From assembly GCF_000344155.1 (NCBI RefSeq), contig NZ_BAOQ01000008.1:62001-126000 (forward strand): a stretch of 64,000 nucleotides of DNA, read 5' to 3'. The position numbers and the translations under genes were made by a program. Shown in pieces: positions 19,207 through 27,892 of this stretch. The first letter of the stretch is position 1. Each line of letters begins with the position of its first letter. Source of the stretch: Gordonia paraffinivorans NBRC 108238. GTDB lineage: Bacteria; Actinomycetota; Actinomycetes; Mycobacteriales; Mycobacteriaceae. The notes under the pieces are model-generated. The model saw only the letters and a program-made list of their open reading frames with translations, did no database searches and was not told where the DNA came from.

Positions 19207-20688
19207 TCAGGCGGGTCGGGCGACGGCCTTGGTCTCCAGGTACTCCTCGAAGCCGGCGACGCCCATCTCGCGGCCGATGCCGGACTGCTTGTATCCGCCG
19301 AACGGGACGTCTGCGGAGTACCAGATGCCGCCGTTGATCCCCATGGTGCCGGTGCGAACCCCGTTGACCACCTTGTCGATCCGCTTCTCGTCGGAGCCGT
19401 ACACCATTCCCGACAGGCCGTAGGGGGAGTCGTTGGCGATGCGCACCGCGTCGTCGTCGCCGTCGTGCGGGATGATCACGAGGACCGGGCCGAAGATCTC
19501 CTCCTGCGCGACGCGCGCGGAGTTGTCCAGCCCGGAGATGAGCGTCGGCTCGACGAAGTAGCCGCGCTCCTTGTCGGCGGGGCGGCCGCCGCCGATCTCG
19601 ATGGTGCCGCCCTCCTGCCTGGCCAGCTCGATGTAGGACTCGACGCGCTGTCGCTGGCGCTCGGAGATCAGCGGGCCGCAGATCGTCCCGGGGTCGGTCG
19701 GGTCGCCGGCGGGCAGGCCCGCCAGGGCGTCGCGGGTGGCGGTGATCGCCTCGTCGAGCCTGGTGCGCGGGACGAGCAGGCGCGTGGTGATCGCACAGCC
19801 CTGGCCGGCATGGGTGACGACGTTGAACGCGGCCATCGAGCAGGCGGAGGCGACGTCGGCGTCGTCGAGGACGATGAACGCGGACTTGCCGCCGAGCTCG
19901 AGGAACACCTTCTTCAGCGACTCCGACGCCGCGGCCATCACCTTCTTGCCGGTCGCGGTGGACCCGGTGAAGGAGACGAGGTCGACGCGCGGGTCGGTGG
20001 CCAGCTGGGCGCCGAGCTGGTGGTCGGTGGAGGTGACGATGTTCAGCACGCCCGCCGGGAGGTCGGTCTCCTCGGCGACGACCTTGCCGACCAGCGCCGC
20101 ACACCACGGGGTGTCCGGCGCGGGCTTGAGGACGACGGTGCATCCGGCCGCCAGCGCCGGGCCGATCTTGGCGAAGTTGATCTGGTGGGGGAAGTTCCAC
20201 GGCGTGATCGCGCCGACCACGCCCACGGCCTCCGAGCGGATCTCGCGATGGTTCTTGATGCCCATGGGCTTCGCCTCGCCGAGATCGCGGGTCCATTCGT
20301 AGCTCTCGGCGAGGTCGGCGAAGTAGCCGAGATCGGTGACCGGGCCCTCGAACTGCGGGCCGTGGGTCAGGAACGACGGGCAGCCGACCTCGGCGATGGT
20401 GAGCTCGCGGAACTCGTCGGCGTGGGCGAGCAGCGCATCGCGTAGTTGGCGTAGGCATTTCGCGCGGAATGCGTGGTCGCGAGACCAGTCGGTGGTGTCG
20501 AATGCCGTGCGGGCGGCGGCGATCGCGGCGTCCATGTCCGCGGCGGTGGCCTCGGCCGCCTGTCCGATGACCTCCTCTGTCGCCGGGTTCACGACGTCGA
20601 AGACACCGCCGCTGCCGGGGGTGAGTTTGCCGTCGATCAACAGGTCCGACGCGGATTCGGGGCGAAGGGGCATGAGCTGGAACTCCAT
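19207..20688 (-). CDS. Aldehyde dehydrogenase family protein (AldA/Rv0768-like)
   Basis: The protein is 493 residues. The general base Glu is in LELGGKSAFIVLDDAD, the nucleophile Cys in HAGQGCAITTRLLV, with NFPHQINFAKIGPAL and EEIFGPVLVI as further family motifs. It oxidises an aldehyde to an acid with NAD(P)+. The start may be the ATG at 20688 or the one five codons in (MPLRPES). It diverges from the TetR gene across a 49-bp gap with two palindromes, so it is probably controlled by that regulator. It leads the five-gene leftward operon. Confidence 0.9.
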   Translation of the reverse strand: MEFQLMPLRPESASDLLIDGKLTPGSGGVFDVVNPATEEVIGQAAEATAADMDAAIAAARTAFDTTDWSRDHAFRAKCLRQLRDALLAHADEFRELTIAEVGCPSFLTHGPQFEGPVTDLGYFADLAESYEWTRDLGEAKPMGIKNHREIRSEAVGVVGAITPWNFPHQINFAKIGPALAAGCTVVLKPAPDTPWCAALVGKVVAEETDLPAGVLNIVTSTDHQLGAQLATDPRVDLVSFTGSTATGKKVMAAASESLKKVFLELGGKSAFIVLDDADVASACSMAAFNVVTHAGQGCAITTRLLVPRTRLDEAITATRDALAGLPAGDPTDPGTICGPLISERQRQRVESYIELARQEGGTIEIGGGRPADKERGYFVEPTLISGLDNSARVAQEEIFGPVLVIIPHDGDDDAVRIANDSPYGLSGMVYGSDEKRIDKVVNGVRTGTMGINGGIWYSADVPFGGYKQSGIGREMGVAGFEEYLETKAVARPA

Positions 20689-20690
20689 CT

Positions 20691-20715
20691 GGACAGGTGT
20701 CTGGACTCGAGTTCA
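20691..20715. promoter_or_regulatory. Two adjoining palindromes between the aldehyde dehydrogenase and TetR genes
   Basis: GGACAGGTGTCT (20691-20702) is a near-palindrome centred on GG. TGGACTCGAGTTCA (20702-20715) is a 12-of-14 palindrome. They lie in the very short divergent gap, a usual site for binding by the adjacent TetR repressor. Confidence 0.45.
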
Positions 20716-20737
20716 AAGCTAGTGTAACGTGCCTCAC

Positions 20738-21319
20738 ATGTCCAGCCCGGTATCGCAGGAATCCACTCGCCGCCGGTTGACCCGGCAGCAGGCGGAGACG
20801 GTGGCCAGGCTCACCGACGCGGCCGTCGAGGTCCTGAACGCCGAGGGGTTCGAAGGGCTCACCGTGCGGTCGGTCGCCAAGCTCGCGGGCGTCGCGCCGG
20901 CGACGGCCTACACCTACTTCTCGTCCAAGTCGCATCTGGTCGCCGAGGTGTTCTGGCGCCGGCTCTCCGCCGGGGTGTCCCAGCCGGACCCGACCGCCTC
21001 GAAGGCCGAACGGGTCGCGCAGGTCCTGCGCGAGGTCGCGCTGGTCGTCGCGGGCGAGGGGCAGCTCGGCGGGGCCGTGACCGTGGCGCTGCTCGGCACC
21101 TACCCTGACGTCGAGCACCTGCGTATCCGGATCGGCGTCTTCATCCGCCGCCGTCTCGCCGAGGCGCTGGAGGACGACCCGGAGAACCCGAGCCCGCTGC
21201 TCGACGCGCTGGAGATGATCTACGCCGGCGGGCTCGTTCACGCCGGGATGGGGCACATGACCTACGAGGAGACCTCCGAACGGCTCGTCGCCGCAGCACA
21301 TCTACTGATGGAGAAGTGA
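20738..21319 (+). CDS. TetR-family transcriptional regulator (Rv0767c-like)
   Basis: A 193-residue protein. The N-terminal helix-turn-helix is LTVRSVAKLAGVAPATAYTYFSSKSHLVAEVF. The remaining alpha-helical ligand domain is divergent, as usual. I prefer the ATG (MSSPVSQ) over a GTG three codons upstream; no strong ribosome-binding site is seen for either. Its stop overlaps the P450 ATG by one base, so regulator and P450 genes form one transcript. It probably represses both its own operon and the divergent aldehyde dehydrogenase. Confidence 0.88.
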   Translation: MSSPVSQESTRRRLTRQQAETVARLTDAAVEVLNAEGFEGLTVRSVAKLAGVAPATAYTYFSSKSHLVAEVFWRRLSAGVSQPDPTASKAERVAQVLREVALVVAGEGQLGGAVTVALLGTYPDVEHLRIRIGVFIRRRLAEALEDDPENPSPLLDALEMIYAGGLVHAGMGHMTYEETSERLVAAAHLLMEK

Positions 21320-22563
21320 TGACCGAAACCACATCGGTTCGCGGCATGGAGGATCGGATTCCCTTCGATCCCTATGCCTATGACTTCCACGAGGACCCGT
21401 ATCCGACCTACGCGCGCCTGCGTGCCGAGGCGCCGGTGTACTACAACTCCGCGATGGACTTCTGGGCGCTCGCCTCGCACGCCGACGTCCGCGCCGGATT
21501 CCGTGACGTGCAGCGGTTCTCGAACAGCTGGGGCGTGTCGATGGACCCGTCGGCCTACGGGCCCGACGCGCACAAGTCGATGTCGTTCCTCGCGATGGAC
21601 GATCCCAAGCACATGCGGATCCGCAAGCTGGTGAGCAAGGGGTTCACGCCGCGTCGCGTCAACGACCTCGCCGGCCGGATCACCGCGCTGACGCACCAGC
21701 ACTGGAGCCGCTGCCTCGACCTGGGCGAGTTCGACTACGTCGCCGAGTTCGCCGCGCTGCTGCCGATGGACGTCGTCTCCGAACTGCTCGACGTCCCGCA
21801 GGCCGACCGCGCCGAGCTGCGTCGCCTGTCGGATCTGCTGCTGCACCGCGAGGACGGCGTCCTCGACATCCCCGAGGCGGCCATCTACGCCTATCTCGAC
21901 CTGCACAAGTACTACTCGGAGCTGATCGCCGACCGTCGCAAGAACCCCGGTGAGGACCTGGTCTCGGCGCTCATCGAGGCCGAGATCGACGACGACGTGA
22001 CCGGGGAGAAGACCAAGCTCACCGAGGACGAGATCGTCGGCTTCATGGTGCTGATGGTGGTCGCCGGCAACGAGACCACCACCAAGCTGCTCGCCAACGC
22101 CCTGTACTGGGGCTGGCGCAACCCCGACGAGCTGGCCAAGGTGTTCGCCGACCCCGAGCTCGCCGTGCCGCAGTGGACCGAGGAGACGCTCCGCTACGAC
22201 AACTCCACGCAGATCGTCGTGCGACGAGTCGTCGAGGATGCGCCATACGGCGACAAGGTGATCCCCGCCGGGGATCGCGTCCTGCTCCTCGTCGGATCGG
22301 CCAACCGCGACGAAGAGGTCTTCGGGCCCGACGCCGACCGGTACCTGATCGGCCGCGACAACGGGCAGGCGCTGATGAGCTTCGGCCTCGGCGCACACTT
22401 CTGCCTCGGCGCGCACCTGGCCCGGCTGGAGGCGAACATCGGCCTCGGCGAGGTGATCCGCTCGATCCGCTCGGTCGACATCGACGCCGACAACGCCGTG
22501 CGCGTGCACTCGGTCAACGTCCGCGGCTTCGCCGAACTCCCCGTGAAAGTGACGGTGCGCTGA
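21319..22563 (+). CDS. Cytochrome P450 (CYP123-like)
   Basis: The protein is 414 residues, full length for a soluble bacterial P450. The I-helix is MVVAGNETTTKLLANA, the ExxR motif is EETLRYDNS, and the heme-binding loop is FGLGAHFCLGAHLA with the Cys near residue 362. It would hydroxylate a hydrophobic substrate with electrons from a ferredoxin, most simply the one encoded three genes downstream. Position between TetR and SDR matches cyp123 (Rv0766c). The ATG at 21319 overlaps the TetR stop. Confidence 0.9.
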   Translation: MTETTSVRGMEDRIPFDPYAYDFHEDPYPTYARLRAEAPVYYNSAMDFWALASHADVRAGFRDVQRFSNSWGVSMDPSAYGPDAHKSMSFLAMDDPKHMRIRKLVSKGFTPRRVNDLAGRITALTHQHWSRCLDLGEFDYVAEFAALLPMDVVSELLDVPQADRAELRRLSDLLLHREDGVLDIPEAAIYAYLDLHKYYSELIADRRKNPGEDLVSALIEAEIDDDVTGEKTKLTEDEIVGFMVLMVVAGNETTTKLLANALYWGWRNPDELAKVFADPELAVPQWTEETLRYDNSTQIVVRRVVEDAPYGDKVIPAGDRVLLLVGSANRDEEVFGPDADRYLIGRDNGQALMSFGLGAHFCLGAHLARLEANIGLGEVIRSIRSVDIDADNAVRVHSVNVRGFAELPVKVTVR

Positions 22564-23399
22564 TGGCCTTCCTCCCTCATCCCGAACGCCGGCCGGTCCT
22601 GGTGGCCGGTGCCTCGTCGGGCATCGGTGCCGCGACCGCCGAATACCTCGCCGCGGCAGGGCATCCGGTCGCCCTCGCGGCGCGCCGGGTCGCCAGGCTG
22701 CAAGAACTGGCCGACAAGATCGTCGCCGGGGGCGGCGAGGCCGTCGCGGTCCCGCTCGACGTGACCGACGAACAGTCCGTGATCGACTGCGTCGCGAAGG
22801 CGCAGGCCGCCCTCGGCGACCTCGAGATCGTCGTGGCCGGTGCGGGCGATCTCGCCGTCGGACTCTCCTACGAGACCGGCACCGAGCTGTTCGCCGACCA
22901 GATAAACATCCACCTCACCGGCGCCTACCGGATCTATCGTGCCGTCATCAACGGCATGATCGACCGCGGCCGAGGCGATTTCGTGTTCATCGGTTCCGAC
23001 GTGGCGCTCCATCCGCGTCCCTGGTCGTCGGCCTACGTCGCCGCCAAGTCGGGCATCGACGGGCTGGTCGCCACGATCCAGCTCGAACTCGAGGGCACCG
23101 GAGTGCGCGCCGGAGTCGTGCGCCCGGGCCAGACACTCACCGGCATGGGCATGAACCTCGATCAGAAGACGACCGAGAACATGCTCAACGACTGGATCAA
23201 GCACGGTCTGGCGCGGCACGGGAACTTCCTGTCGCCCGAACACATCGCCCAGGCCGTCCACGCCATGGTCACGATGCCCCGCGGCGCACACATGCGCGCG
23301 GTGGAGGTCGAGGCCGAGGGGGCGATCTCACGGGACCGGATCGCGAAGCAGGACATGACAGACCAGCGACAGTCGGACACCAACGAGGAGACGGACTGA
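22563..23399 (+). CDS. Short-chain dehydrogenase/reductase (Rv0765c-like)
   Basis: This is a 278-residue SDR with VAGASSGIGAATAEYL, a V-A-GAGDL in place of NNAG, and SAYVAAKSG carrying catalytic Tyr and Lys. It overlaps the P450 stop and the CYP51 start by one base each (TGATG), so it is translationally locked between two P450 genes. It likely oxidises a hydroxyl introduced by one of them. The C-terminal about 30 residues are polar and longer than the minimal family length. Confidence 0.88.
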   Translation: MAFLPHPERRPVLVAGASSGIGAATAEYLAAAGHPVALAARRVARLQELADKIVAGGGEAVAVPLDVTDEQSVIDCVAKAQAALGDLEIVVAGAGDLAVGLSYETGTELFADQINIHLTGAYRIYRAVINGMIDRGRGDFVFIGSDVALHPRPWSSAYVAAKSGIDGLVATIQLELEGTGVRAGVVRPGQTLTGMGMNLDQKTTENMLNDWIKHGLARHGNFLSPEHIAQAVHAMVTMPRGAHMRAVEVEAEGAISRDRIAKQDMTDQRQSDTNEETD

Positions 23400-24766
23400 T
23401 GACCGCCACCACCGAATCAGGCCTGAAGAAGCCGCACCGCGTCTCCGGCGGGGAGGCCGAGCACGGACACCTCGACGAGCTCGCCACCGACCCGATCTCG
23501 TTGTTCTGGAGGGTGCGCGAGGAATGCGGCGACGTCGGCATGTTCCAGCTCGCCGACCGCGAGGTGGTGCTGGTGTCGGGGGCCGCGGCCAACGAGGAGT
23601 TCTTCCGGGCTCCCGAGGAGGATCTCGACCAGGCGGCGGCCTACCCGTTCATGACCCCGGTGTTCGGCGAGGGCGTGGTGTTCGACGCGAGCCCGGAGGA
23701 ACGCTCCAAGGCGATCCACAACTCCGCGCTCAAGGCCACGCACATGAAGCAGCACGCCGTGACGATCCCCAACGAGGTGGAGCGCATCATCGCCGAGTGG
23801 GGCGACTCCGGTGAGATCGACCTGCTCGACTTCTTCTCCGAGCTGACCCTCTACACCTCGTCGTCGTGCCTCATCGGACGCAAGTTCCGCGAGCAGCTCA
23901 GCGGGCGCATCGCACACCTCTTCCACGACCTGGAGAAGGGCACCGACCCGATCGCCTACGTCGACTACCACGCCGACATCGAGAGCTTCCGCAAGCGCGA
24001 CGAGGCCCGTGCCGAACTCGTGGAGTTCATCCAGGGCGTGATGAACGAGCGGATCGCGAATCCCACCGAGGACAAAGAGGATCGCGACCTCATGGACGTC
24101 CTCGTCCAGGTCGGCTTCGACGCCAACACGATCACCGGCATGTTCATCTCGATGATGTTCGCCGGTCACCACACCACCTCGGGCACGGCCGCGTGGACCC
24201 TCATCGAGCTGCTGCGCAACCCGGACTACATGGCGCGGGTCTACGACGAGCTCGACGAGATCTACGGCGACACCCCGCCCGGGCAGCGTCCGGAGTACAC
24301 CTTCGCCCACACCCGGCAGATGCCGCAGCTGGAGAACGCGCTCAAGGAGGCGCTGCGCCTCCATCCGCCGCTGATCATCCTGATGCGCGTGGTGCAGAAG
24401 GATTTCCACGTCGAGGGCTACGAGATCTCCGCGGGGCAGTCGATCGCGGTCTCGCCGGCGGTGTCCAACCGCCTGCCCGAGGACTTCCCGAACCCGGATG
24501 CCTTCGATCCCGACCGCTACGACAAACCGCGGCAGGAGGATCTGGTCAACCGCTGGACGTGGATTCCGTTCGGGGCGGGCCGGCATCGCTGCGTCGGGGC
24601 GCAGTTCGCCATCATGCAGCTCAAGGCGATCTTCTCGGTGCTGTTCCAGAACTACGAGTTCGAGATGCTGCAGCCGTCGGAGAGCTACCGGAACGACCAC
24701 TCCAAGATGGTCGTCCAGCTGCAGCAGCCGTGCCGCGTCGCCTACCGTCGGCGGAAGGACCGCTGA
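23399..24766 (+). CDS. cyp51: Sterol 14-alpha-demethylase (CYP51)
   Basis: The 455-residue sequence follows M. tuberculosis CYP51 closely: HGHLDELATDP near residue 21, AYPFMTPVFGEGVVFDASPE, the I-helix FISMMFAGHHTTSGTA, ExxR in LKEALRLHPPLIILMR, NRWTWIPFGAGRHRCVG with the heme Cys near residue 398, and YRNDHSKMVVQLQQP. The enzyme removes the 14-alpha-methyl of sterols in three oxidations. These bacteria are not known to make sterols, so the natural substrate here is open. The ferredoxin gene begins on its stop codon and is its probable redox partner. Confidence 0.96.
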   Translation: MTATTESGLKKPHRVSGGEAEHGHLDELATDPISLFWRVREECGDVGMFQLADREVVLVSGAAANEEFFRAPEEDLDQAAAYPFMTPVFGEGVVFDASPEERSKAIHNSALKATHMKQHAVTIPNEVERIIAEWGDSGEIDLLDFFSELTLYTSSSCLIGRKFREQLSGRIAHLFHDLEKGTDPIAYVDYHADIESFRKRDEARAELVEFIQGVMNERIANPTEDKEDRDLMDVLVQVGFDANTITGMFISMMFAGHHTTSGTAAWTLIELLRNPDYMARVYDELDEIYGDTPPGQRPEYTFAHTRQMPQLENALKEALRLHPPLIILMRVVQKDFHVEGYEISAGQSIAVSPAVSNRLPEDFPNPDAFDPDRYDKPRQEDLVNRWTWIPFGAGRHRCVGAQFAIMQLKAIFSVLFQNYEFEMLQPSESYRNDHSKMVVQLQQPCRVAYRRRKDR

Positions 24767-24966
24767 TGCGCATCGAGGTCGACCTGGACCTGTGCCAGGG
24801 CCACGGAATGTGCGAGATGGAGGCCCCCGGGATCTTCGAGGCGCGCAGGGACCACGTGGAGATCCTCGAACCCGAACCCGACGAGTCGCGCCGCGCCGAG
24901 GTGGAGGCAGCCGTGCAGTACTGCCCGACGCAGGCCCTGCGGATCATCGAAGACGACCAACCCTGA
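24766..24966 (+). CDS. 3Fe-4S-type ferredoxin (P450 partner, Rv0763c-like)
   Basis: This 66-residue protein has three cysteines in the pattern of single-cluster P450 ferredoxins: CQGHGMC near residues 10-16, with the central position being a non-cysteine residue, and a late CP in YCPTQAL. That favours a [3Fe-4S] cluster. It is acidic and cytoplasmic. The ATG overlaps the CYP51 stop by one base, arguing that it delivers electrons to CYP51 and probably to the CYP123-like enzyme. The reductase is not in this operon; a candidate lies at the right end of the window. Confidence 0.93.
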   Translation: MRIEVDLDLCQGHGMCEMEAPGIFEARRDHVEILEPEPDESRRAEVEAAVQYCPTQALRIIEDDQP

Positions 24967-24987
24967 CGACCGGAGAGAGTGGGACAC

Positions 24988-25533
24988 ATGTCTTTTGACC
25001 GTGCCGAACTGGAAGAGATGAAGCAGCGGTGGCTCGCCGCCAACATCGAGGCGGAGAAGGCGGGTGACTGGAAGCCACTGGCCGAATTCTACACCGAGGA
25101 CGCCACCTACGGCTGGAATTACGGTCCCAAGAAGGATTTCATGGCCGTCGGCCGCGACGAGATCCGCGAGCTCGCGCTCGGCCAGGAGATGGAGGGCCTC
25201 GAGGGCTGGACCTACCCTTACCAGGCCTGGGTCATCGACGACACCACCGGCGACATGATCGGCTTCTGGAAGCAGGTCTATGAGGGGACCCGCGCCGACG
25301 GCAGCCACTACGCCCTCGAGGGCATCCAGGGCAGCTGGTTCAAATACGGTGGCAACTTCCGATTCCGTTGGCAGCGCGACTTCTTCGACTACGGCAACGT
25401 GTCCGCGCTCTTCATCGAGATGATGCAGGACAACGCGATGAGCGAGGGCATGCTCAAGCGCGTGGAGAAGGCCGCGCCCGGAAACCTGCCGGGGTGGTAC
25501 GACCTCGGCAAGGCACCCGTCGAGTTCTGGTGA
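24988..25533 (+). CDS. NTF2-like (nuclear transport factor 2 family) protein, Rv0762c-like
   Basis: The 181-residue protein starts with a long helix (ELEEMKQRWLAANIEAEKAGDWKPLAEFYTEDATYGWNYG), the NTF2/SnoaL entry pattern, followed by aromatic-rich strands. Members form a conical pocket for small hydrophobic ligands and include isomerases and binding proteins. I chose the ATG over a GTG three codons earlier, which sits too close to GGAGAGA. It follows the ferredoxin by 21 bases. A role in binding or isomerising a P450 product is inference. Confidence 0.75.
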   Translation: MSFDRAELEEMKQRWLAANIEAEKAGDWKPLAEFYTEDATYGWNYGPKKDFMAVGRDEIRELALGQEMEGLEGWTYPYQAWVIDDTTGDMIGFWKQVYEGTRADGSHYALEGIQGSWFKYGGNFRFRWQRDFFDYGNVSALFIEMMQDNAMSEGMLKRVEKAAPGNLPGWYDLGKAPVEFW

Positions 25534-25537
25534 GCCG

Positions 25538-26806
25538 ATGACCCACACCGCCCCGCCCTACTCAGGCCTGAGCCAGGAGCAGCTGGCGACCCTGGTGCCC
25601 GAGCTCCTGCTCTCCGGTCAGATGATCGACCGCAGCGGGATGGCCCATCTCATCTCGGAGTTCGGACGCGAGGTGATGGGCGCGATCGCCATCGAGGAGT
25701 GGATGGCGGCCAGCCCCGTCTACACCAGCAGGATGCGAAGTGCGCTCGGCATCGACGGCGACGGCGTCGAGGACATGTTCAAGTGTCTCCAGCTCGACAT
25801 CGGCGCGCCGCCGCAGTTCATGGACTTCCGCTTCCGCGTCGACGACGCCCACCACGGCTCGTTCGTCCTCGACCACTGCGGAGCCCTGCTCGACGTCGAG
25901 CCGCTCGGCGACGAGTACGTCACGACGATGTGCCACGACATCGAGGATCCGACGTTCGACGCGACGGCCATCGCCACCAACCGGCGGGCGCGTATCCGGC
26001 CGGTGCACCGTCCACCGCGTCGCCCGGCCGACCGGACGCCGCACTGCGAGTGGACGGTCACCATCGAACCCGACCGCGAGGAGCTCCCGCTCCCGCCGGA
26101 CGCCGAGACGATGTTCGGCACGGAGGCCGGCCGGCTCGAGCTGTCACCCATCGACGCCTCCGCGACCGATGGCTGGGTGGACTACCGCGGTCCGCTGGTG
26201 GCGGACCTGCAGTTCGCCGAGTGGTCGAGGTCGGCACTGGTGCGTGTCGCCGAAGAGGTTGCGCTGCAACACCAGTTGCTGGCCCTGGGTTTCCAGCTGA
26301 GCCTGCGTCGGCACGCGGAGAACGAGCTGCAGGTCGTCGAGATCTGCCGCAAGCAGCTGACCGGCGTCGCCGGTCTGGCGGCGGACCGGATCCGAGCCGC
26401 GCTCGACCTCCCCGCCGACGCGAGCGGCCTCGCCCGGGTGCTGGCCGTCCATCCGTGCTTCGGGCCCGCCCAGTACACCGGCCTCACCGCGACCGCGGAC
26501 GACGACACCGTCGTGGTGCGGCTGCCGCGCGAGTCGGCGGCCATGACCGACGACGGGTGGATGTCGATCATCACGCCGGACCACCTCGAACCGCTGCAGG
26601 CGATCGCCACCGCGGTGAGCCCGTACCTGGGTGTCGAGGGAGCGCACGAGACAGACGGCGCGCTCGAGATCAGGATCGTCACCACCGACACCGCGCGGAA
26701 GGAGAGCGGCGAGGTCGCGATCGCCCGCTTCAGCGGCGGAGCGAGCTGGGAGTTCACCGACCGCGGTCGCTCGATTCCGATCACCCCGGTGGGTAGCTCG
26801 GCGTGA
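25538..26806 (+). CDS. Conserved protein of unknown function in the cyp51 operon
   Basis: I do not recognise the family with confidence. The 422-residue protein is soluble, with no signal peptide or membrane span. A cluster of possible ligand or catalytic residues lies at 112-157: DHC at 112-114, MCHDIED at 131-137, then NRRARIRPVHRPPR. This spacing vaguely recalls families where a Cys pair and HD act together, but I would not assign it. It starts four bases after the NTF2-like stop and its own stop overlaps the next SDR by GTGA, so it is firmly part of the operon. Confidence 0.75.
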   Translation: MTHTAPPYSGLSQEQLATLVPELLLSGQMIDRSGMAHLISEFGREVMGAIAIEEWMAASPVYTSRMRSALGIDGDGVEDMFKCLQLDIGAPPQFMDFRFRVDDAHHGSFVLDHCGALLDVEPLGDEYVTTMCHDIEDPTFDATAIATNRRARIRPVHRPPRRPADRTPHCEWTVTIEPDREELPLPPDAETMFGTEAGRLELSPIDASATDGWVDYRGPLVADLQFAEWSRSALVRVAEEVALQHQLLALGFQLSLRRHAENELQVVEICRKQLTGVAGLAADRIRAALDLPADASGLARVLAVHPCFGPAQYTGLTATADDDTVVVRLPRESAAMTDDGWMSIITPDHLEPLQAIATAVSPYLGVEGAHETDGALEIRIVTTDTARKESGEVAIARFSGGASWEFTDRGRSIPITPVGSSA

Positions 26807-27696
26807 CGGCGGGCGGCGACCGGTCACCCGGTGTCGTTGTTCCCGACGGCCCGGTCGCGGTCGTCGCCGGCGGGACGCGGGGCATCGGCCGCGCGGTCGC
26901 GGAGGCGCTGGCACAGCACGGTGCCGGCGTGGTCGTCAACGGCCGTGACGGGAGCGCCGTCGACGACACGGTCGAGCAGATCCGCGGCCGCGGTGGCCGC
27001 GCGGTCGGAGTGTGCGGATCGGCCGGTGACGCGGGAGTGGCCGAGCAGATGGTCGATGCCGCTCTGCGCGAGTTCGGCGCACTCGACGTCGCGATCAACT
27101 GCGCCGGCATCGCCGAGCCGCCCGGGTCGTCGGTCCTGACCATCACGCCCGATGAGTTCCGCGAGCAGATCGACGCCCACCTGATGAGCGCGTTCCACCT
27201 CGTGCAGGCGGCCGGGCGGGTGTTCGTCGGCCAGCGGGCGGGATCGATCGTTCTGACCGGCTCGGCGGCCTCGCTCGGCATGTTCGGCGGCAGCGGCTAT
27301 CCGGCGGCCAAGGGCGGGGTCAACGCGCTGGCGCTCGCGACCGCCGCGGACCTCGCCGAACACGGCGTCCGCGTCAACGTGGTCATGCCCGGGGCGAGGT
27401 CGAGGCTGTCGACCGGCGACGACTACGTCGCCCACATCGACCGACTGCACCGCCGGGGCATCCTCGACGACCTCACCCGCGACGCCGCGCTCGATCCGGC
27501 GCCCCCGGAGTACGTCGCACCGCTGTACGTCTACCTCGCAAGCGATGCCGCGAAGCACATCAACGGACAGATCTTCAGCGCGGCCGGCGGCTTCATCGGC
27601 AGGTTCGACGCCCAGCAGCCGGGCCTCGTCGCCTATCGCGACCACACCGACGCCGAGCCGTACAGCCTCGAGGAGCTGGCGGAGTTGTTGGGGTGA
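26803..27696 (+). CDS. Short-chain dehydrogenase/reductase
   Basis: The protein is 297 residues with VAGGTRGIGRAVAEAL, INCAGIAEPPG, SGYPAAKGGVNAL carrying Tyr and Lys, and HINGQIFSAAGGFIGRF near the end. The C-terminal about 30 residues (ending SLEELAELLG) resemble SDRs acting on acyl-CoA or steroid-like substrates. The GTG start overlaps the stop of the unknown 422-residue protein. It is the last gene of the rightward cyp51 operon, before a palindromic repeat. Confidence 0.88.
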   Translation: MTAGGDRSPGVVVPDGPVAVVAGGTRGIGRAVAEALAQHGAGVVVNGRDGSAVDDTVEQIRGRGGRAVGVCGSAGDAGVAEQMVDAALREFGALDVAINCAGIAEPPGSSVLTITPDEFREQIDAHLMSAFHLVQAAGRVFVGQRAGSIVLTGSAASLGMFGGSGYPAAKGGVNALALATAADLAEHGVRVNVVMPGARSRLSTGDDYVAHIDRLHRRGILDDLTRDAALDPAPPEYVAPLYVYLASDAAKHINGQIFSAAGGFIGRFDAQQPGLVAYRDHTDAEPYSLEELAELLG

Positions 27697-27774
27697 GACT
27701 CCACCCTCACTGGTGGATCGTCCTGTGGGCGTCAGCCTTTGCTGGGCCGGAGTGATGTCGCGTGACCTCGATCA

Positions 27775-27825
27775 GGATCGGCGACCTCGTCCGAGGTCGC
27801 CGCTGGGGCGTGATGTCGCGGGCGA
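27775..27825. repeat. Palindromic repeat, family copy C
   Basis: An exact hairpin CGGCGACCTCG-tc-CGAGGTCGCCG (27779-27802) is followed by GATGTCGCGGGCGA (27812-27825), a 13-of-14 match to the core of copies A and B. GGATCGGCGAC at the left is also shared with copy B. It lies between convergent genes ending at 27696 and 27893. Confidence 0.6.
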
Positions 27826-27892
27826 CCGCGGTCGGGCGACGATGGGACGACAGCGCTCGCGGAGCACCCGTCGTCGGACCGCTCGAACCCGT

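Noticed and set aside
19124..21301. A 725-codon open frame on the minus strand across the TetR and aldehyde dehydrogenase genes
   Set aside because: It overlaps two well-supported genes in another frame and translates to Arg/Pro-rich sequence without any domain.
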